Source: Shiella aurantiaca
GTDB taxonomy: Bacteria; Bacteroidota; Bacteroidia; Cytophagales; Cyclobacteriaceae
DNA: 64,000 bases
Assembly (NCBI GenBank): GCA_030412945.1
Contig: JAUHJS010000004.1
Location: 310,001 to 374,000 of the forward strand
Direction: 5' to 3'
Shown here: piece after piece, positions 1 to 9,166 of the stretch
Position numbering within the stretch: position 1 is the stretch's first letter
Layout of the letters: each line of letters starts with the position of its first letter
Made by a program: the position numbers and the translations under genes
Notes under the pieces: model-generated
Databases searched by the model: none
Told to the model about the DNA's origin: nothing
Seen by the model: only the letters and a program-made list of their open reading frames with translations

Positions 1-13
1 GAAGGCTCATGGC

Positions 14-535
14 TTATTTGAGGTAGACTTTTTCAGGAATAATAATGGCTTTGGAAAACTCCACCTTAAGGGTGGCATATACTTTTTGTGCTTCGAGCCT
101 ATCGACAAAGCGGCCGACCTTCACTTTGTATGTGGGCGGTACATATTGCACATCGGGGCGGTGCTTGGCCACCAAATGCGTAGCCTGTGCCTTAGCCTGC
201 ATGGCTTTATCGCGGTCGGTGCCTGTGTAAACAAGTACCGTATAGCCATCGATGTAGCGTACCTTGCGGGTGTTTTCAGCTATGGAATCGAGGGCGGCAT
301 TCAATTGCAGCGTATTATCCGCACTGGGCCTTGGATAGCTTTTTTGCTCCGGCTTGCTGCTTTCCTCCTCTGTCTCTTCCACTTTTTCTAGCTCCACCTG
401 CGGCCTGTAGGCACTCAAATCCTCGGAATAGCGCGCATCCGTACTTCCCGAAGAAGCAGGAGCCGCGGGCTTACAACTATAAGCAAACACGGCTAGTAAG
501 CCCATACCAAAGAATAAGCGGGTAAATCGTATCAT
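14..535 (-). CDS. SPOR-domain lipoprotein
   Basis: The 173-residue protein starts with a short hydrophobic segment ending in AYSC at Cys21, a lipobox, so it should be a lipoprotein. A low-complexity Glu/Ser/Pro/Ala linker (about 25-90) leads to a C-terminal SPOR-like fold (about 95-173) with the typical alternating pattern YTVLVYTG ... YKVKVGRF. SPOR domains bind denuded peptidoglycan glycan strands, often at division sites; the exact role here is not shown. It starts one base after the secA stop on the same strand, so it is probably cotranscribed as the last gene of dapF-secA. Confidence 0.8.
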   Translation of the reverse strand: MIRFTRLFFGMGLLAVFAYSCKPAAPASSGSTDARYSEDLSAYRPQVELEKVEETEEESSKPEQKSYPRPSADNTLQLNAALDSIAENTRKVRYIDGYTVLVYTGTDRDKAMQAKAQATHLVAKHRPDVQYVPPTYKVKVGRFVDRLEAQKVYATLKVEFSKAIIIPEKVYLK

Positions 536-536
536 A

Positions 537-3500
537 TTATTCCTCCACTAATACACATTTATTGGCCTTAAGGTCTTCCTCGATGGTCTTGAATTTCACA
601 TCCTTTTTCACCGTGCCATCCGTGTATTGCACCGTTACTTTATCATTTCTGCCTACAATTTTTTCCGACTTAATAGGAGCCGCCTTTTCCACCGGAGGGC
701 GATTGGCGCCTGCTGAGCTGCCTTGTAAGGCCGAGCCCGTCTCTTCTTTGCTTTCCTTATAATTGGCACGTGCCCGCTGAGCTCTGGCGGCTTCCACTTG
801 CTCAGGATTTTGCACGGGAAGATCGGCTTTGGTGAGGAAAGAAACGGTTTCCTCATTCAGCTTGGCAATAAAGCCTTTGAACAGTTCAAAGCCTTCAAAT
901 TTATAGACCATCAATGGGTCTTTCTGCTCATACACCGCATTTTGCACCGACTGCTTCAGGTCGTCCATATCGCGGAGATGCTCTTTCCAGGTTTGGTCAA
1001 TAATGGCCAAGGTGAGCATTTTCTCCATCGAGCGGGTCAATTCGCCACAGTTCGACTCGATGTTCTTCTTCAGGTTAGACACCACCCCGATTTGCTTTTT
1101 GCCATCGGTGAAAGGCACCATCAGGTCTTCTACCGTGGCTCCTTTGGTCTGGAAGATGTTCTGGATAATCGGCATGGCCTTCTCGGCAATGCCTTTGTTT
1201 TTGCGTTTGTAAGCCGACAAGGCTTCTTCGTACACCTTTTCGCTGAGGGTGGCCACATCGGTTTTTTCGAATGTTTCTCTATCGATAGACAAATCAATCG
1301 CAAACACGCTCAAGGCATTGATTTTCAGGCTATCATAATCCTGACTCGCCTTAGCTCCGCTTACGATATCCTCAGCTGCATCGTAGAACATGGTCATGAT
1401 ATCCAGCTCCAAACGTTCGCCATAAAGGGCGTTGCGTCTACGCTTGTACACCACTTCACGCTGCGAGTTCATTACGTTATCGTATTCCAGCAAGCGCTTA
1501 CGCGTACCAAAGTTATTTTCTTCTACTTTCTTCTGCGCACGCTCGATGGACTTAGTAATCATAGAATGCTGAATCACTTCGCCTTCTTCCAAGCCCATGC
1601 GATCCATCAAACGGGCAATACGGTCGGAGCCGAACAAGCGCATCAGGTTGTCTTCCAAAGAAACAAAGAACTGAGAAGAACCCGGATCTCCCTGACGGCC
1701 CGAGCGACCTCTCAACTGGCGATCGACCCTTCTGGACTCGTGTCTTTCGGTACCGATAATCGCCAAACCTCCGGCTGCTTTCGATTCAGGCGTAAGCTTG
1801 ATATCCGTACCACGACCCGCCATGTTGGTGGCAATGGTTACGGTGCTTGGCTTACCTGCCTCCTGTACAATTTCCGCTTCGCGGGCGTGCTGCTTGGCAT
1901 TCAATACTTGGTGCTTGATTTTGCGCAAATTGAGCATGCGGCTCAAGAGTTCAGAAATCTCTACCGAAGTAGTCCCCACTAGCACAGGACGTCCGGCTTC
2001 TGTTAGGGCCACGATTTCGTCTACTACAGCATTGAACTTCTCACGAACGGTTTTGTATACTTTATCTTGTTCGTCTTTACGGGAAATATCGCGGTTGGTA
2101 GGAATTACCACCACATCCAGTTTGTAGATTTCCCAGAATTCGCCTGCTTCGGTTTCGGCCGTTCCGGTCATACCGGCCAGCTTGTGGTACATGCGGAAGT
2201 AGTTCTGCAAAGTGATGGTAGCATAGGTTTGGGTGGCATCTTCCACCTTCACGTTTTCCTTGGCTTCAATCGCCTGATGCAAACCATCGGAATACCTGCG
2301 GCCTTCCATCACACGTCCGGTTTGCTCATCTACAATCTTCACCTTGCTGTCTACAATAATGTATTCGGTATCTTTTTCGAATAGCGTGTAGGCTTTCAAC
2401 AACTGGTTTACACTGTGGATACGCTGCGACTTGATGGCATAATCTTTTATCACCTCCTCTTTACGCTTCAGCTTATCGGCTTGGCTAAGGCTGGTGTTAT
2501 TTTCCAAATTGGCAATCTCGATACCGATATCAGGCAAGATGAAGAAGTGAGGATCTTCGCCTTCATTGGTAATCAAATCAATACCTTTTTCGGTCAGGTC
2601 AATGCTGTTGTTCTTTTCATCAATGGTGAAATACAAAGGCGCATCCGCCTCGGGCATCATTTTGCTGTTATCTTGCAGGTAGATGTTCTCCGTTTTTTGC
2701 AAAATGGCTCTTATGCCCGTTTCACTTAGGTATTTGATCAAAGGCTTATACTTAGGCAAGCCGCGGTAGGCACGGAAAAGCGCCAGTCCGCCCTCTTTTT
2801 CATCGCCTGCGCTCAGCAGTTTTTTCGCATCAATCAAATATTGCGATACATCCTTACGCTGCGCATCTACCAGTTTGGCAATGCGGGGTTTTAAATCATA
2901 AAATTCGTGCTGATCGCCTTTTGGCACCGGACCGGAGATAATCAAAGGGGTACGGGCTTCGTCAATCAATACCGAATCGACCTCATCGACCATGGCATAG
3001 TGGTGCTTACGCTGCACGAGGTCGCGCGGGTCGCGAGCCATGTTGTCGCGTAGGTAATCGAAGCCAAATTCATTATTAGTACCGTAGGTAATATCGGCCA
3101 GATAAGCATTTCTACGCTCATCCGAATTGGGCTGGTATTTATCAATACAGTCGATAGTGATGCCGTGGAACTGGAAGAGCGGCCCCATCCACTCGCTATC
3201 GCGCTTGGCTAGGTATTCGTTTACCGTTACTACGTGCACGCCACGTCCGCTAAGGGCATTGAGGAAAGCCGGCAAGGTAGCTACCAAGGTTTTACCCTCC
3301 CCTGTGGCCATCTCGGCAATCTTACCTTGGTGGAGTACAATACCGCCAATAAGCTGCACATCGTAGTGCATGATTTCCCACACAATCTCGTTTCCGGCAG
3401 CTATCCAGCGGTTTTTCCAAATGGCCTTATCGCCTTCCAATACAATGTTGGGATACTTGGCGGCCAATTGCTTATCGAGCATGCTGGCCGTAACCACCAA

Positions 3501-3893
3501 CTGCTGATTTTCTTTCCAGCGCTTGGCCGTCTGCTTTACGATGGCAAAAGCCACGGGCAATATTTGGTTGAGGATTTTCTCCAGCTCGGTATTTCTTTCT
3601 TTCTCCAAAGCATCTACTTTGGCGAATATGGCCTCCTTGGCATGAATGTCCATTTCGGGCGTATTGGCTACTTGCTGGTGCAAATCGGCAATTTGCGCAT
3701 CTATAGAGGCGAGCCCTTGGGCAATAATCTGGCGTAATTCTTCAGTTTTTCCTCTCAACTGGTCATCGGAGAGGCTGTCCATTTTTTGGAACTCCTTGTT
3801 GATTTCCTCAACAATAGGCTTTACTAATTTGATATCCCTGTCCGACTTGGTGCCGAAAATCTTGGCGAACCCTTTTGCTATACTTTCTAGCAT
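537..3893 (-). CDS. secA: Preprotein translocase ATPase SecA
   Basis: SecA is the ATP-driven motor that pushes unfolded preproteins through SecYEG. The 1118-residue product has the Walker A motif GEGKT near residue 200, the [16 protein letters not shown]-like motif, [12 protein letters not shown] and the [16 protein letters not shown] motif VI. It is longer than the roughly 900 residues of E. coli SecA because of insertions usual in Bacteroidota. The C-terminal tail keeps a GRND sequence but lacks the CxCxSG...C zinc finger that binds SecB and phospholipid in many SecAs. It lies between dapF and the SPOR lipoprotein, all on the minus strand. Confidence 0.97.
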   Translation of the reverse strand: MLESIAKGFAKIFGTKSDRDIKLVKPIVEEINKEFQKMDSLSDDQLRGKTEELRQIIAQGLASIDAQIADLHQQVANTPEMDIHAKEAIFAKVDALEKERNTELEKILNQILPVAFAIVKQTAKRWKENQQLVVTASMLDKQLAAKYPNIVLEGDKAIWKNRWIAAGNEIVWEIMHYDVQLIGGIVLHQGKIAEMATGEGKTLVATLPAFLNALSGRGVHVVTVNEYLAKRDSEWMGPLFQFHGITIDCIDKYQPNSDERRNAYLADITYGTNNEFGFDYLRDNMARDPRDLVQRKHHYAMVDEVDSVLIDEARTPLIISGPVPKGDQHEFYDLKPRIAKLVDAQRKDVSQYLIDAKKLLSAGDEKEGGLALFRAYRGLPKYKPLIKYLSETGIRAILQKTENIYLQDNSKMMPEADAPLYFTIDEKNNSIDLTEKGIDLITNEGEDPHFFILPDIGIEIANLENNTSLSQADKLKRKEEVIKDYAIKSQRIHSVNQLLKAYTLFEKDTEYIIVDSKVKIVDEQTGRVMEGRRYSDGLHQAIEAKENVKVEDATQTYATITLQNYFRMYHKLAGMTGTAETEAGEFWEIYKLDVVVIPTNRDISRKDEQDKVYKTVREKFNAVVDEIVALTEAGRPVLVGTTSVEISELLSRMLNLRKIKHQVLNAKQHAREAEIVQEAGKPSTVTIATNMAGRGTDIKLTPESKAAGGLAIIGTERHESRRVDRQLRGRSGRQGDPGSSQFFVSLEDNLMRLFGSDRIARLMDRMGLEEGEVIQHSMITKSIERAQKKVEENNFGTRKRLLEYDNVMNSQREVVYKRRRNALYGERLELDIMTMFYDAAEDIVSGAKASQDYDSLKINALSVFAIDLSIDRETFEKTDVATLSEKVYEEALSAYKRKNKGIAEKAMPIIQNIFQTKGATVEDLMVPFTDGKKQIGVVSNLKKNIESNCGELTRSMEKMLTLAIIDQTWKEHLRDMDDLKQSVQNAVYEQKDPLMVYKFEGFELFKGFIAKLNEETVSFLTKADLPVQNPEQVEAARAQRARANYKESKEETGSALQGSSAGANRPPVEKAAPIKSEKIVGRNDKVTVQYTDGTVKKDVKFKTIEEDLKANKCVLVEE

Positions 3894-3956
3894 TCTACTT
3901 AGCTTTTAATCAAAAATGAGGGTTAAAGTTAATCCCTTTACCGTAAATATTTCTTC

Positions 3957-4733
3957 TTACTGTGTAATAATTCCTTCAAAAACCTTCACGGCCGGGCCAA
4001 TGAGCCAGATATCCGTGAAGCGCCCATTGGGCTGGCGTACAAAACTGACGCTGAGCTTGCCGCCCAGGGTTTCTACCACCACCGGACTACTTGCCCCCTG
4101 AATGGCCGCAGCCAAAGAAGCAGCCGTAACGCCTGTTCCGCAGCTGAGGGTCTCATTTTCCACGCCACGTTCGTAGGTTCTGACAAATAGGCTTGATGGC
4201 GCCTTTTTTTCTACAAAATTGACATTGGTACCTGCCATTTTGTAGGTATCGCTGTAGCGGATGGCGCGCCCTTTACTGACAACCTCGTAGTCGTGCAGGG
4301 CATTGACAAAGCAAATATGGTGGGGCGAACCCGTGTTGATGAAAAAGGTATCGGCCTCCAGCTGGCGGGTTTCGGCCACATCGGCCATGGCGAGGTGTAC
4401 AATTTCCCCTTGGATATGTGCCTCGTGCGGACCATCATAGGCCAAAAAATGGGCTTTCTCTTGAATATAGCCTTGCTCCTGCGCAAAGCGCACGGCACAG
4501 CGGCTGCCATTACCACAGAGGCTCTGCGAACCATCGGAATTGTAATAGATCATCTCAAAATCGTAGCCCGCCTTGGGCTGTACGATGATAAGGCCATCGG
4601 CCCCGATGCCAAACCTGCGGTGGCACAGCTGGCTGATTTGCTGGGCGGAAAAAGCCGGAAGATTGCCTTGGCGGTTATCGAGCATGATAAAGTCATTGCC
4701 CGTGCCTTGGTATTTATGAAAAGGAATATGCAT
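3957..4733 (-). CDS. dapF: Diaminopimelate epimerase
   Basis: DapF interconverts LL- and meso-diaminopimelate, supplying meso-DAP for peptidoglycan and lysine. The 258-residue length fits the family. Both catalytic cysteines of this cofactor-independent racemase fold are present: Cys73 in SLCGNGSR and Cys198 in TLSCGTGV. The N-terminal KYQGTGNDF signature supports the start at MHIPFHK. It is the first gene of a minus-strand group with secA 63 bases downstream. A plausible promoter overlaps 4743-4774, placing the transcription start very close to the ATG. Confidence 0.96.
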   Translation of the reverse strand: MHIPFHKYQGTGNDFIMLDNRQGNLPAFSAQQISQLCHRRFGIGADGLIIVQPKAGYDFEMIYYNSDGSQSLCGNGSRCAVRFAQEQGYIQEKAHFLAYDGPHEAHIQGEIVHLAMADVAETRQLEADTFFINTGSPHHICFVNALHDYEVVSKGRAIRYSDTYKMAGTNVNFVEKKAPSSLFVRTYERGVENETLSCGTGVTAASLAAAIQGASSPVVVETLGGKLSVSFVRQPNGRFTDIWLIGPAVKVFEGIITQ

Positions 4734-4742
4734 GGCGAAAAA

Positions 4743-4774
4743 TAAAGGTAAAAATACGCAGAACCCATGGTAAA
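4743..4774 (-). promoter_or_regulatory. Candidate dapF promoter
   Basis: Read on the minus strand, TACCTTTA (plus 4743-4750) matches the Bacteroidota -7 element TAnnTTTG at 7 of 8 positions. TTTA (plus 4771-4774) lies 20 bases upstream in the -33 position. The -7 element ends 9 bases before the dapF ATG, so a very short leader is implied. Confidence 0.35.
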
Positions 4775-4826
4775 ACGTGAAAAAGGAGGCTTTTTGTTCG
4801 GTAGTTGGCGGAAATACCGTTTTACC
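4769..4826. repeat. 9-bp inverted repeat in the dapF/accessory gap
   Basis: GGTAAAACG (4769-4777) and CGTTTTACC (4818-4826) are perfect inverted copies 40 bases apart. A small hairpin AAAAAG-GAGG-CTTTTT lies between them. The gap from 4734 to 5025 otherwise holds no supportable gene; it contains the dapF promoter region and, at 4958-4983, the left cassette end described separately. Confidence 0.4.
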
Positions 4827-4957
4827 TGAGAGGATAAGGAAGGAAGTACGATGAATGAGGGAGATGGAAGGATGGATGGGGCTGATTGGGCGTTTTGCTA
4901 GGCCTCTTATGTTTTTATTGAGGATATCTCGCTATATTGGAAAATAAACGCAGTACT

Positions 4958-4983
4958 GCGGATATACAATTGTTGGCGGTCAG
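4958..4983 (+). repeat. Left cassette end (attC-like half site)
   Basis: The core GTTGGCGG at 4972-4979 is the exact complement of CCGCCAAC at 5891-5898, on the other side of the 5026 gene. The resemblance extends outward: the bases before the core (ATACAATT) resemble the complement of those after 5898 (ATTGTGTAT). This is the arrangement expected if the first bases of a gene cassette pair with the start of the recombination site at its own 3' end. Visible AT enrichment begins here. Confidence 0.5.
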
Positions 4984-5025
4984 TTTAAAGAAAGACAGAA
5001 ACGAAACGAAAGATATATAAGTATC

Positions 5026-5871
5026 ATGGATAAATTACTCGGACTTGTAGAAGAATGTCAAAATTTAAAAAGGAAAATAAACTTTCAAATATCTAATAGT
5101 AGAAATGATATTCACATTAAAAAATATCAAACTGAATTATTGGTAAATAAAGATATTAGTGATTTTATATATCGAACAATAGAAATATGTAATGATACAG
5201 GTTTTAAGTTAATTGCTTTGAAAATTACTAATATTACAAATATTGACGTAGAAGGCGAAATTCAAGTTAGAGATTTTAGTGAAGCGAATCATATATTAAC
5301 AGAAATAAATAAGTTTTTACTTGACGAAACAGAAAAAATAGAAAACAGAGTAGATAAAAAGAAAATTGAGATAATTAGCGTTGAAGATATAGACCAATTT
5401 AAACCTCTTTTAGAAAAATCAACAGTAGTTGATGTGAAATATTTTAATTCGTTCTTTTATGAGTGGAAAATTAAAAGAGAATTTTTAAAAATATTTGACG
5501 AGCCATATTCTCAAGGTGATTCACCAGCAGAAATGTGTGATATGTACACAGACAATTTAAAGGTTAATGGAAAAAGATTACACTCAATCATAATGTTAAA
5601 AGGAAAGTCAATAAAAACAGAACTTCAAATTTCAGATTGTGGCATTAACGGAGACCAACTACTAAAAATGTCTAAAAATTTTATTGGGAAATTATATATT
5701 GTGCAACATGTAAATGCAATATCACAAAATGTAAAAGATGCGTTGGTTGACCATTTAGAAGTTCATTCAAAAGATAGAGAAGTTAAAGTGTGTTTTATTG
5801 ACGGACAAGATACAGCAAAAATATTATCAGGGTTTGGATGTGACTTGGAAGAAATGGGTAGATTAAAATAA
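5026..5871 (+). CDS. Unrecognised protein, first cassette gene
   Basis: I do not recognise this 281-residue protein. It has no signal peptide or membrane segment and is rich in Lys, Ile, Asn and Glu, unlike its GC-richer neighbours. The C-terminal part (about 185-275) alternates short hydrophobic strands and helices and ends with FIDGQDTAKIL, loosely like the end of restriction-endonuclease-like folds. I could not find a convincing (D/E)xK active site, so no function is proposed. The gene lies exactly between the matched cores GTTGGCGG (4972) and CCGCCAAC (5891), suggesting it moved as a single-gene unit. Confidence 0.7.
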   Translation: MDKLLGLVEECQNLKRKINFQISNSRNDIHIKKYQTELLVNKDISDFIYRTIEICNDTGFKLIALKITNITNIDVEGEIQVRDFSEANHILTEINKFLLDETEKIENRVDKKKIEIISVEDIDQFKPLLEKSTVVDVKYFNSFFYEWKIKREFLKIFDEPYSQGDSPAEMCDMYTDNLKVNGKRLHSIIMLKGKSIKTELQISDCGINGDQLLKMSKNFIGKLYIVQHVNAISQNVKDALVDHLEVHSKDREVKVCFIDGQDTAKILSGFGCDLEEMGRLK

Positions 5872-5890
5872 GAAACAACAAAAAACCGAA

Positions 5891-6028
5891 CCGCCAACAT
5901 TGTGTATGTGCAAGTGGGGTTGAAGTGGTTAAACGAAAGGTTATTGCTTTCTATCAACTTTTGTGGTTACGGAAAGTGAATTACTATTTAATCCCCACCT
6001 GACACATACACAAGAAACGTTATGGCTC
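5891..6028 (+). repeat. attC-like recombination site between cassettes
   Basis: The site begins with CCGCCAAC, complementary to the core left of the 5026 gene, and ends with GTTATGGCTC (6019-6028), complementary to GAGCCATAAC after the next gene. Inside is a long imperfect stem: TTGTGTATGTG (5900-5910) pairs perfectly with 6003-6013. After one unpaired A at 6002 and one mismatch, GTGGGG (5914-5919) pairs with CCCCAC (5993-5998). An imperfect stem with an extrahelical base is typical of integron attC sites. The cores do not match the classical RYYYAAC/GTTRRRY consensus beyond AAC/GTT. The loop holds CAACTTTTGTGGT, also present at 7219. Confidence 0.5.
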
Positions 6029-6046
6029 ATACTACAACCACACTTA

Positions 6047-7168
6047 ATGAACTTAAGGAATAGAATACTAAGCTTTGAACACTGGATATCTTCTGACTTC
6101 AAACTTGACGAACCAGTTATATATCAACGAGAACTAATGAAACTGTTCTTGGAAAACAAAGAAGCTTTTTTTTATTATAGAAATTGGTTGTTTACTTTAC
6201 TACTAAACAGTGAAGAGCAAGACATACTTAGCGAATTCAAGAATATTTTAGATTTAAAAGTTGGAACTTCAAAACACGACCAACTTTTAAAGCATTTCTT
6301 GGGGAACAACTCATCTGAAATATTCTCTCAAAAGAGAATTAACATCTTTGAAATTGTATTGCAAACACCTAATTCTAATTTAAACCAAAACACTTGTTTT
6401 TTATATCAACAATATTTTGAAATAGAGGTTATTTTCTTGGTTTTATACTCATTCATTACTCTAAATGAAAGTGATACCATTGAAACGGAATTAAACAATT
6501 TTAAAGACAGGGGTGGGCGATTAAAAAAAGGTGCTTTGATAGACAACTTAAAACACAAGCTTAGACCTTATCCTCTAACGCATAAATTATTTGAAGCTGC
6601 ATACAACTCAAAAATTAGAAATATTATTGGACACAACAACTATAAAATTGTTGGAGATGCAATTGAATCGTTAGAAGATAGCACTATTAAATTGAGTAAA
6701 CTTGAAGTTTTTAAGTCAATTTATTCAATGCAAAGCCTCAACAACTACCTCCTAAATTATTTCTCAAACAAAAGTATCCTAAATGATGACCTACAAAATT
6801 CAGGTATATTAGGAATGGCTTTTGGTTTAGAGGATGAACAACCAGTACTCAGCATATTTCAACTAAGCTGTTTCTATCATTTGGGAGATTTTCAATGGGC
6901 CGATAAAATAATTTTCAGTATACGAAATAACGAATTAGAGACAGATTTTGGATTTCGTCCCCCTATGATTGGGCTATTCTCAGAGGAGTTGGAGAAAAAA
7001 TGGTTTAATCCTTTAAGAGAAACTAAAAAATTAAGAATTTATTTAACACCAATAGTTCCAAGGGATGAAGAAGATAATTTTATTACCTTAGATGTTGGAG
7101 AATTTATTGTTCCAAAAGATGGAAAGCCAATAGATTTAGAATATGAAATCAATAAATACGAGCCATAA
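6047..7168 (+). CDS. Unrecognised protein with HEPN-like RNxxxH motif
   Basis: I chose the ATG at 6047 (373 residues). An in-frame GTG at 5963 would lie within the attC-like repeat and would read through the recombination core. The protein is mostly helical, AT-rich in coding, with no signal peptide. Residues 188-199 contain R191-N-I-I-G-H196 followed by NNYK, resembling the Rx4-6H motif of HEPN domains, which include many toxin and defence RNases. The rest is not recognised, so HEPN is a hint only. The stop codon TAA lies inside the core GAGCCATAAC (7160-7169) that matches the left core of this unit at 6019. Confidence 0.65.
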   Translation: MNLRNRILSFEHWISSDFKLDEPVIYQRELMKLFLENKEAFFYYRNWLFTLLLNSEEQDILSEFKNILDLKVGTSKHDQLLKHFLGNNSSEIFSQKRINIFEIVLQTPNSNLNQNTCFLYQQYFEIEVIFLVLYSFITLNESDTIETELNNFKDRGGRLKKGALIDNLKHKLRPYPLTHKLFEAAYNSKIRNIIGHNNYKIVGDAIESLEDSTIKLSKLEVFKSIYSMQSLNNYLLNYFSNKSILNDDLQNSGILGMAFGLEDEQPVLSIFQLSCFYHLGDFQWADKIIFSIRNNELETDFGFRPPMIGLFSEELEKKWFNPLRETKKLRIYLTPIVPRDEEDNFITLDVGEFIVPKDGKPIDLEYEINKYEP

Positions 7169-7312
7169 CAGGTTTTTGGCGCAATGTCGAGTGAGGTGAT
7201 TGAACATTCTACCTCGCAACAACTTTTGTGGTGAATTGACAGTTTTTTAGTCCGAAATCACCAATTTCGGATAGCTTCAATCGGTTGGCATGCAATGCCT
7301 GTTAAACTAAAC
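7160..7312 (+). repeat. Second attC-like site
   Basis: GAGCCATAAC (7160-7169) is the exact complement of GTTATGGCTC at 6019. The site shares CAACTTTTGTGGT with the previous site and ends near CCTGTTAAACTAAAC (7298-7312). AACAGG (7167-7172) can pair with CCTGTT (7298-7303), and GTTAAAC fits the integron consensus GTTRRRY. The internal stem is weaker than in the first site, and I could not find a convincing closing partner after the downstream genes. Confidence 0.4.
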
Positions 7313-7323
7313 TTAAAGTGATA

Positions 7324-7554
7324 ATGAATTTTAAAAAAGCGACAATCATCAAGAATGGAATAGAATTTATTTTAATTAATCCAGAAATGGACATCAAGAT
7401 AGAAACACTTTGTGATTTATTTGGCCAAAACACTATAAAAGTGAATTACTTAGGTTTTGGACAGTTTAATATTGAGGCAATAAATAATAACGAAGAATAT
7501 TTCAGCCTTATTGATTCATTTTTCGATTTGAAATGGGAGGAATTTTCAATTTAA
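7324..7554 (+). CDS. Unrecognised 76-residue protein
   Basis: I do not recognise this small acidic, AT-rich protein. The ATG at 7324 (MNFKKATI) is preferred; an ATG two codons upstream at 7318 is also possible. It has no signal peptide. Alternating hydrophobic residues suggest a small alpha/beta fold. It starts 12 bases after the second attC-like site and ends 12 bases before the next gene, so the two are probably cotranscribed and may form one cassette. Confidence 0.55.
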   Translation: MNFKKATIIKNGIEFILINPEMDIKIETLCDLFGQNTIKVNYLGFGQFNIEAINNNEEYFSLIDSFFDLKWEEFSI

Positions 7555-7566
7555 CAGCAATTAATT

Positions 7567-8001
7567 ATGAACATTATAATTAAAGAGTATTATGCTTCGA
7601 ATGTTAAATTTCAATTTGAAGTCGAAGAAGCAGATATCAATACATATATAATCCCTATTGATATGCCAAGCGAGCATTTCAGCAAATCTCATATTCAAGG
7701 AGAATTAATGATGGTACCAAAGAGTAATTTTGAAGAGGATATGCAGCAACTAATCCCTAATTCTATAGGTAAAGATTTTCTACATGATGTTTTGTTATGT
7801 TTGCAAAGAACAGTTCATAAGCATATGATTGAGTTTGGTCGGATTTTAGCTTCAGACCTTAAAACATATGTTGGTGAGAGCGTCTTAATTGTTAGAGGTT
7901 TAAGTATTGCATTGACTAATGTAGAATTAGATATCGAATTAAGACAAAGAATATTTGTATATTTATACAAAGGGGTTGTAGAATTATTGGATAATAAATG
8001 A
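7567..8001 (+). CDS. Unrecognised 144-residue protein
   Basis: This protein is not recognised. It is cytosolic by appearance and slightly acidic, with a beta-rich N-terminal half and a helical C-terminal half (about 75-144). It follows the 7324 gene by 12 bases. Both genes have the low-GC coding typical of this block. No nuclease or toxin motif is visible. Confidence 0.6.
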   Translation: MNIIIKEYYASNVKFQFEVEEADINTYIIPIDMPSEHFSKSHIQGELMMVPKSNFEEDMQQLIPNSIGKDFLHDVLLCLQRTVHKHMIEFGRILASDLKTYVGESVLIVRGLSIALTNVELDIELRQRIFVYLYKGVVELLDNK

Positions 8002-8052
8002 TACCAAAATTTCTATATGGAGCTTTTCTAGAAAATTTATTATTTTATCATC

Positions 8053-8172
8053 ATGAGTAGGAGCCACAAATTTCAGAATGCACGTGAATGTTACTTTGTA
8101 ATCTTTACTACATTTTGGACACAAAGCATGGTTGGAGGAATTATTCTTTTAACAACATTATATGTCAAATAA
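8053..8172 (+). pseudogene. N-terminal fragment of a RAYT-like transposase
   Basis: A 39-codon frame beginning MSRSHKFQN and continuing ECYFVIFTTFW matches the start I know for RAYT/IS200-like Y1 transposases, typically M-S-x-x-Y-K-F-x-N-x-x-x-x-Y-F-V-x-F-T. The resemblance ends after about 22 residues and no HxH or catalytic Tyr region follows, so it looks like a decayed remnant. Its last 11 bases overlap the start of the next gene. A complete RAYT gene lies 1 kb downstream. Confidence 0.45.
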
Positions 8173-9124
8173 AATGAAAAAATTAATAGTAGTTCTGATA
8201 TTTATTTCAGGCAATGCATTAGGTCAAAATCTTTCATTAACACAGACAGTGGAATACATCAATGATAAACTTTCAAAAAACCAGAAGGTACAGTATCATA
8301 ACGTTTACCATGACTATAAGTATCTAAATCAAATTGAAGTAACCAAAGATGGGACACTAATTATTTACCATTTTGAAAACAATCGTTCCCCAAATAGTTC
8401 GTGGAGACCCTGTTTTTTAACAAAGTATACCCTTTCAATTCCAAAATCTAAGATAGATTATAAAAGCGGAAATGATTATATATCATTTGTTGGAAAAACA
8501 AAATATAAAAGCACAAGTGACTGTAAAAACACCTCTATTGAAACATATATTGAATCAAATGGATTTAGCTTAGATTTTGCTAATGGAGACGAAATTGGCG
8601 AATCTATTTTTAATGCCTTTACATATTTATTTAACTTAGTAAATGCCAACCATGTATTGGCTCCTGATAGCAGTATGGATGACCCTTTTGCATTAAAAAC
8701 GGTTAATCCTGGGGGAATATCCACGGGAAGTAGCTCCAATGTAATTAAAATGGAAAGATTTGCTGGAGTTTATACCATTCCTGTTGTATTAAATGGAGTT
8801 TTAAAAATTAATTTTATATATGACTCTGGAGCTTCGGATGTTAGTATTTCTCCCGATGTGGCAATGACATTAGTCAAAACTGGTACATTAAAGCCGGAAG
8901 ATTTTATTGGTACTCAAAAGTATTACTTTGCAGATGGAAGTTCCGCAACAAGCAGAGTATTTTACATACGAGAAATTCAAATAGGCAATCATATAATCAC
9001 AAATATTAAAGCATCTATATCAAATAATATTGATGCCCCAATGCTGCTAGGCCAAAGTGTAATGCAAAGGTTTGGAAGAATAATCGTTGATAATGAATTA
9101 GGGACTTTAACTATTATTAAATAA
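8162..9124 (+). CDS. Secreted retropepsin-like aspartic protease
   Basis: The 320-residue protein has an N-terminal signal peptide (MKKLIVVLIFISGNALGQ from residue 5), so it should be exported. The C-terminal half (about 195-320) is a single-domain retropepsin-like fold. It contains IPVVLNG, then the catalytic loop YDSGASDVSIS (DSGA in place of DTGA), FADGSS in the flap region and MLLGQSVMQRFG as the conserved helix-strand end. Such proteins act as dimers. Substrate is unknown. The N-terminal 190 residues are not recognised. The start could also be the Met at 8174. Confidence 0.75.
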   Translation: MSNKMKKLIVVLIFISGNALGQNLSLTQTVEYINDKLSKNQKVQYHNVYHDYKYLNQIEVTKDGTLIIYHFENNRSPNSSWRPCFLTKYTLSIPKSKIDYKSGNDYISFVGKTKYKSTSDCKNTSIETYIESNGFSLDFANGDEIGESIFNAFTYLFNLVNANHVLAPDSSMDDPFALKTVNPGGISTGSSSNVIKMERFAGVYTIPVVLNGVLKINFIYDSGASDVSISPDVAMTLVKTGTLKPEDFIGTQKYYFADGSSATSRVFYIREIQIGNHIITNIKASISNNIDAPMLLGQSVMQRFGRIIVDNELGTLTIIK

Positions 9125-9166
9125 CCTTAGGAGACCCACAATCTGGCGCAAGCATCCGCCTCCGCC

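Noticed and set aside
798-1982. A 394-codon plus-strand frame opposite secA
   Set aside because: It is antisense to a fully conserved SecA region, with His/Phe/Gln-rich composition typical of shadow frames.
5963-6046. GTG start giving a longer form of the HEPN-like cassette protein
   Set aside because: The added 28 codons lie inside the attC-like repeat, including the shared CAACTTTTGTGGT motif and the core; the ATG at 6047 lies beyond it.
4958-7312. Classical integron
   Set aside because: No intI gene or attI is in the window and the cores depart from RYYYAAC/GTTRRRY, so only an attC-like cassette structure is claimed.
7548-7555. AATTTAAC as a third cassette core matching GTTAAAC at 7301
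   Set aside because: Only six AT-rich bases match and the next gene starts 12 bases later with no room for a site; chance is likely.
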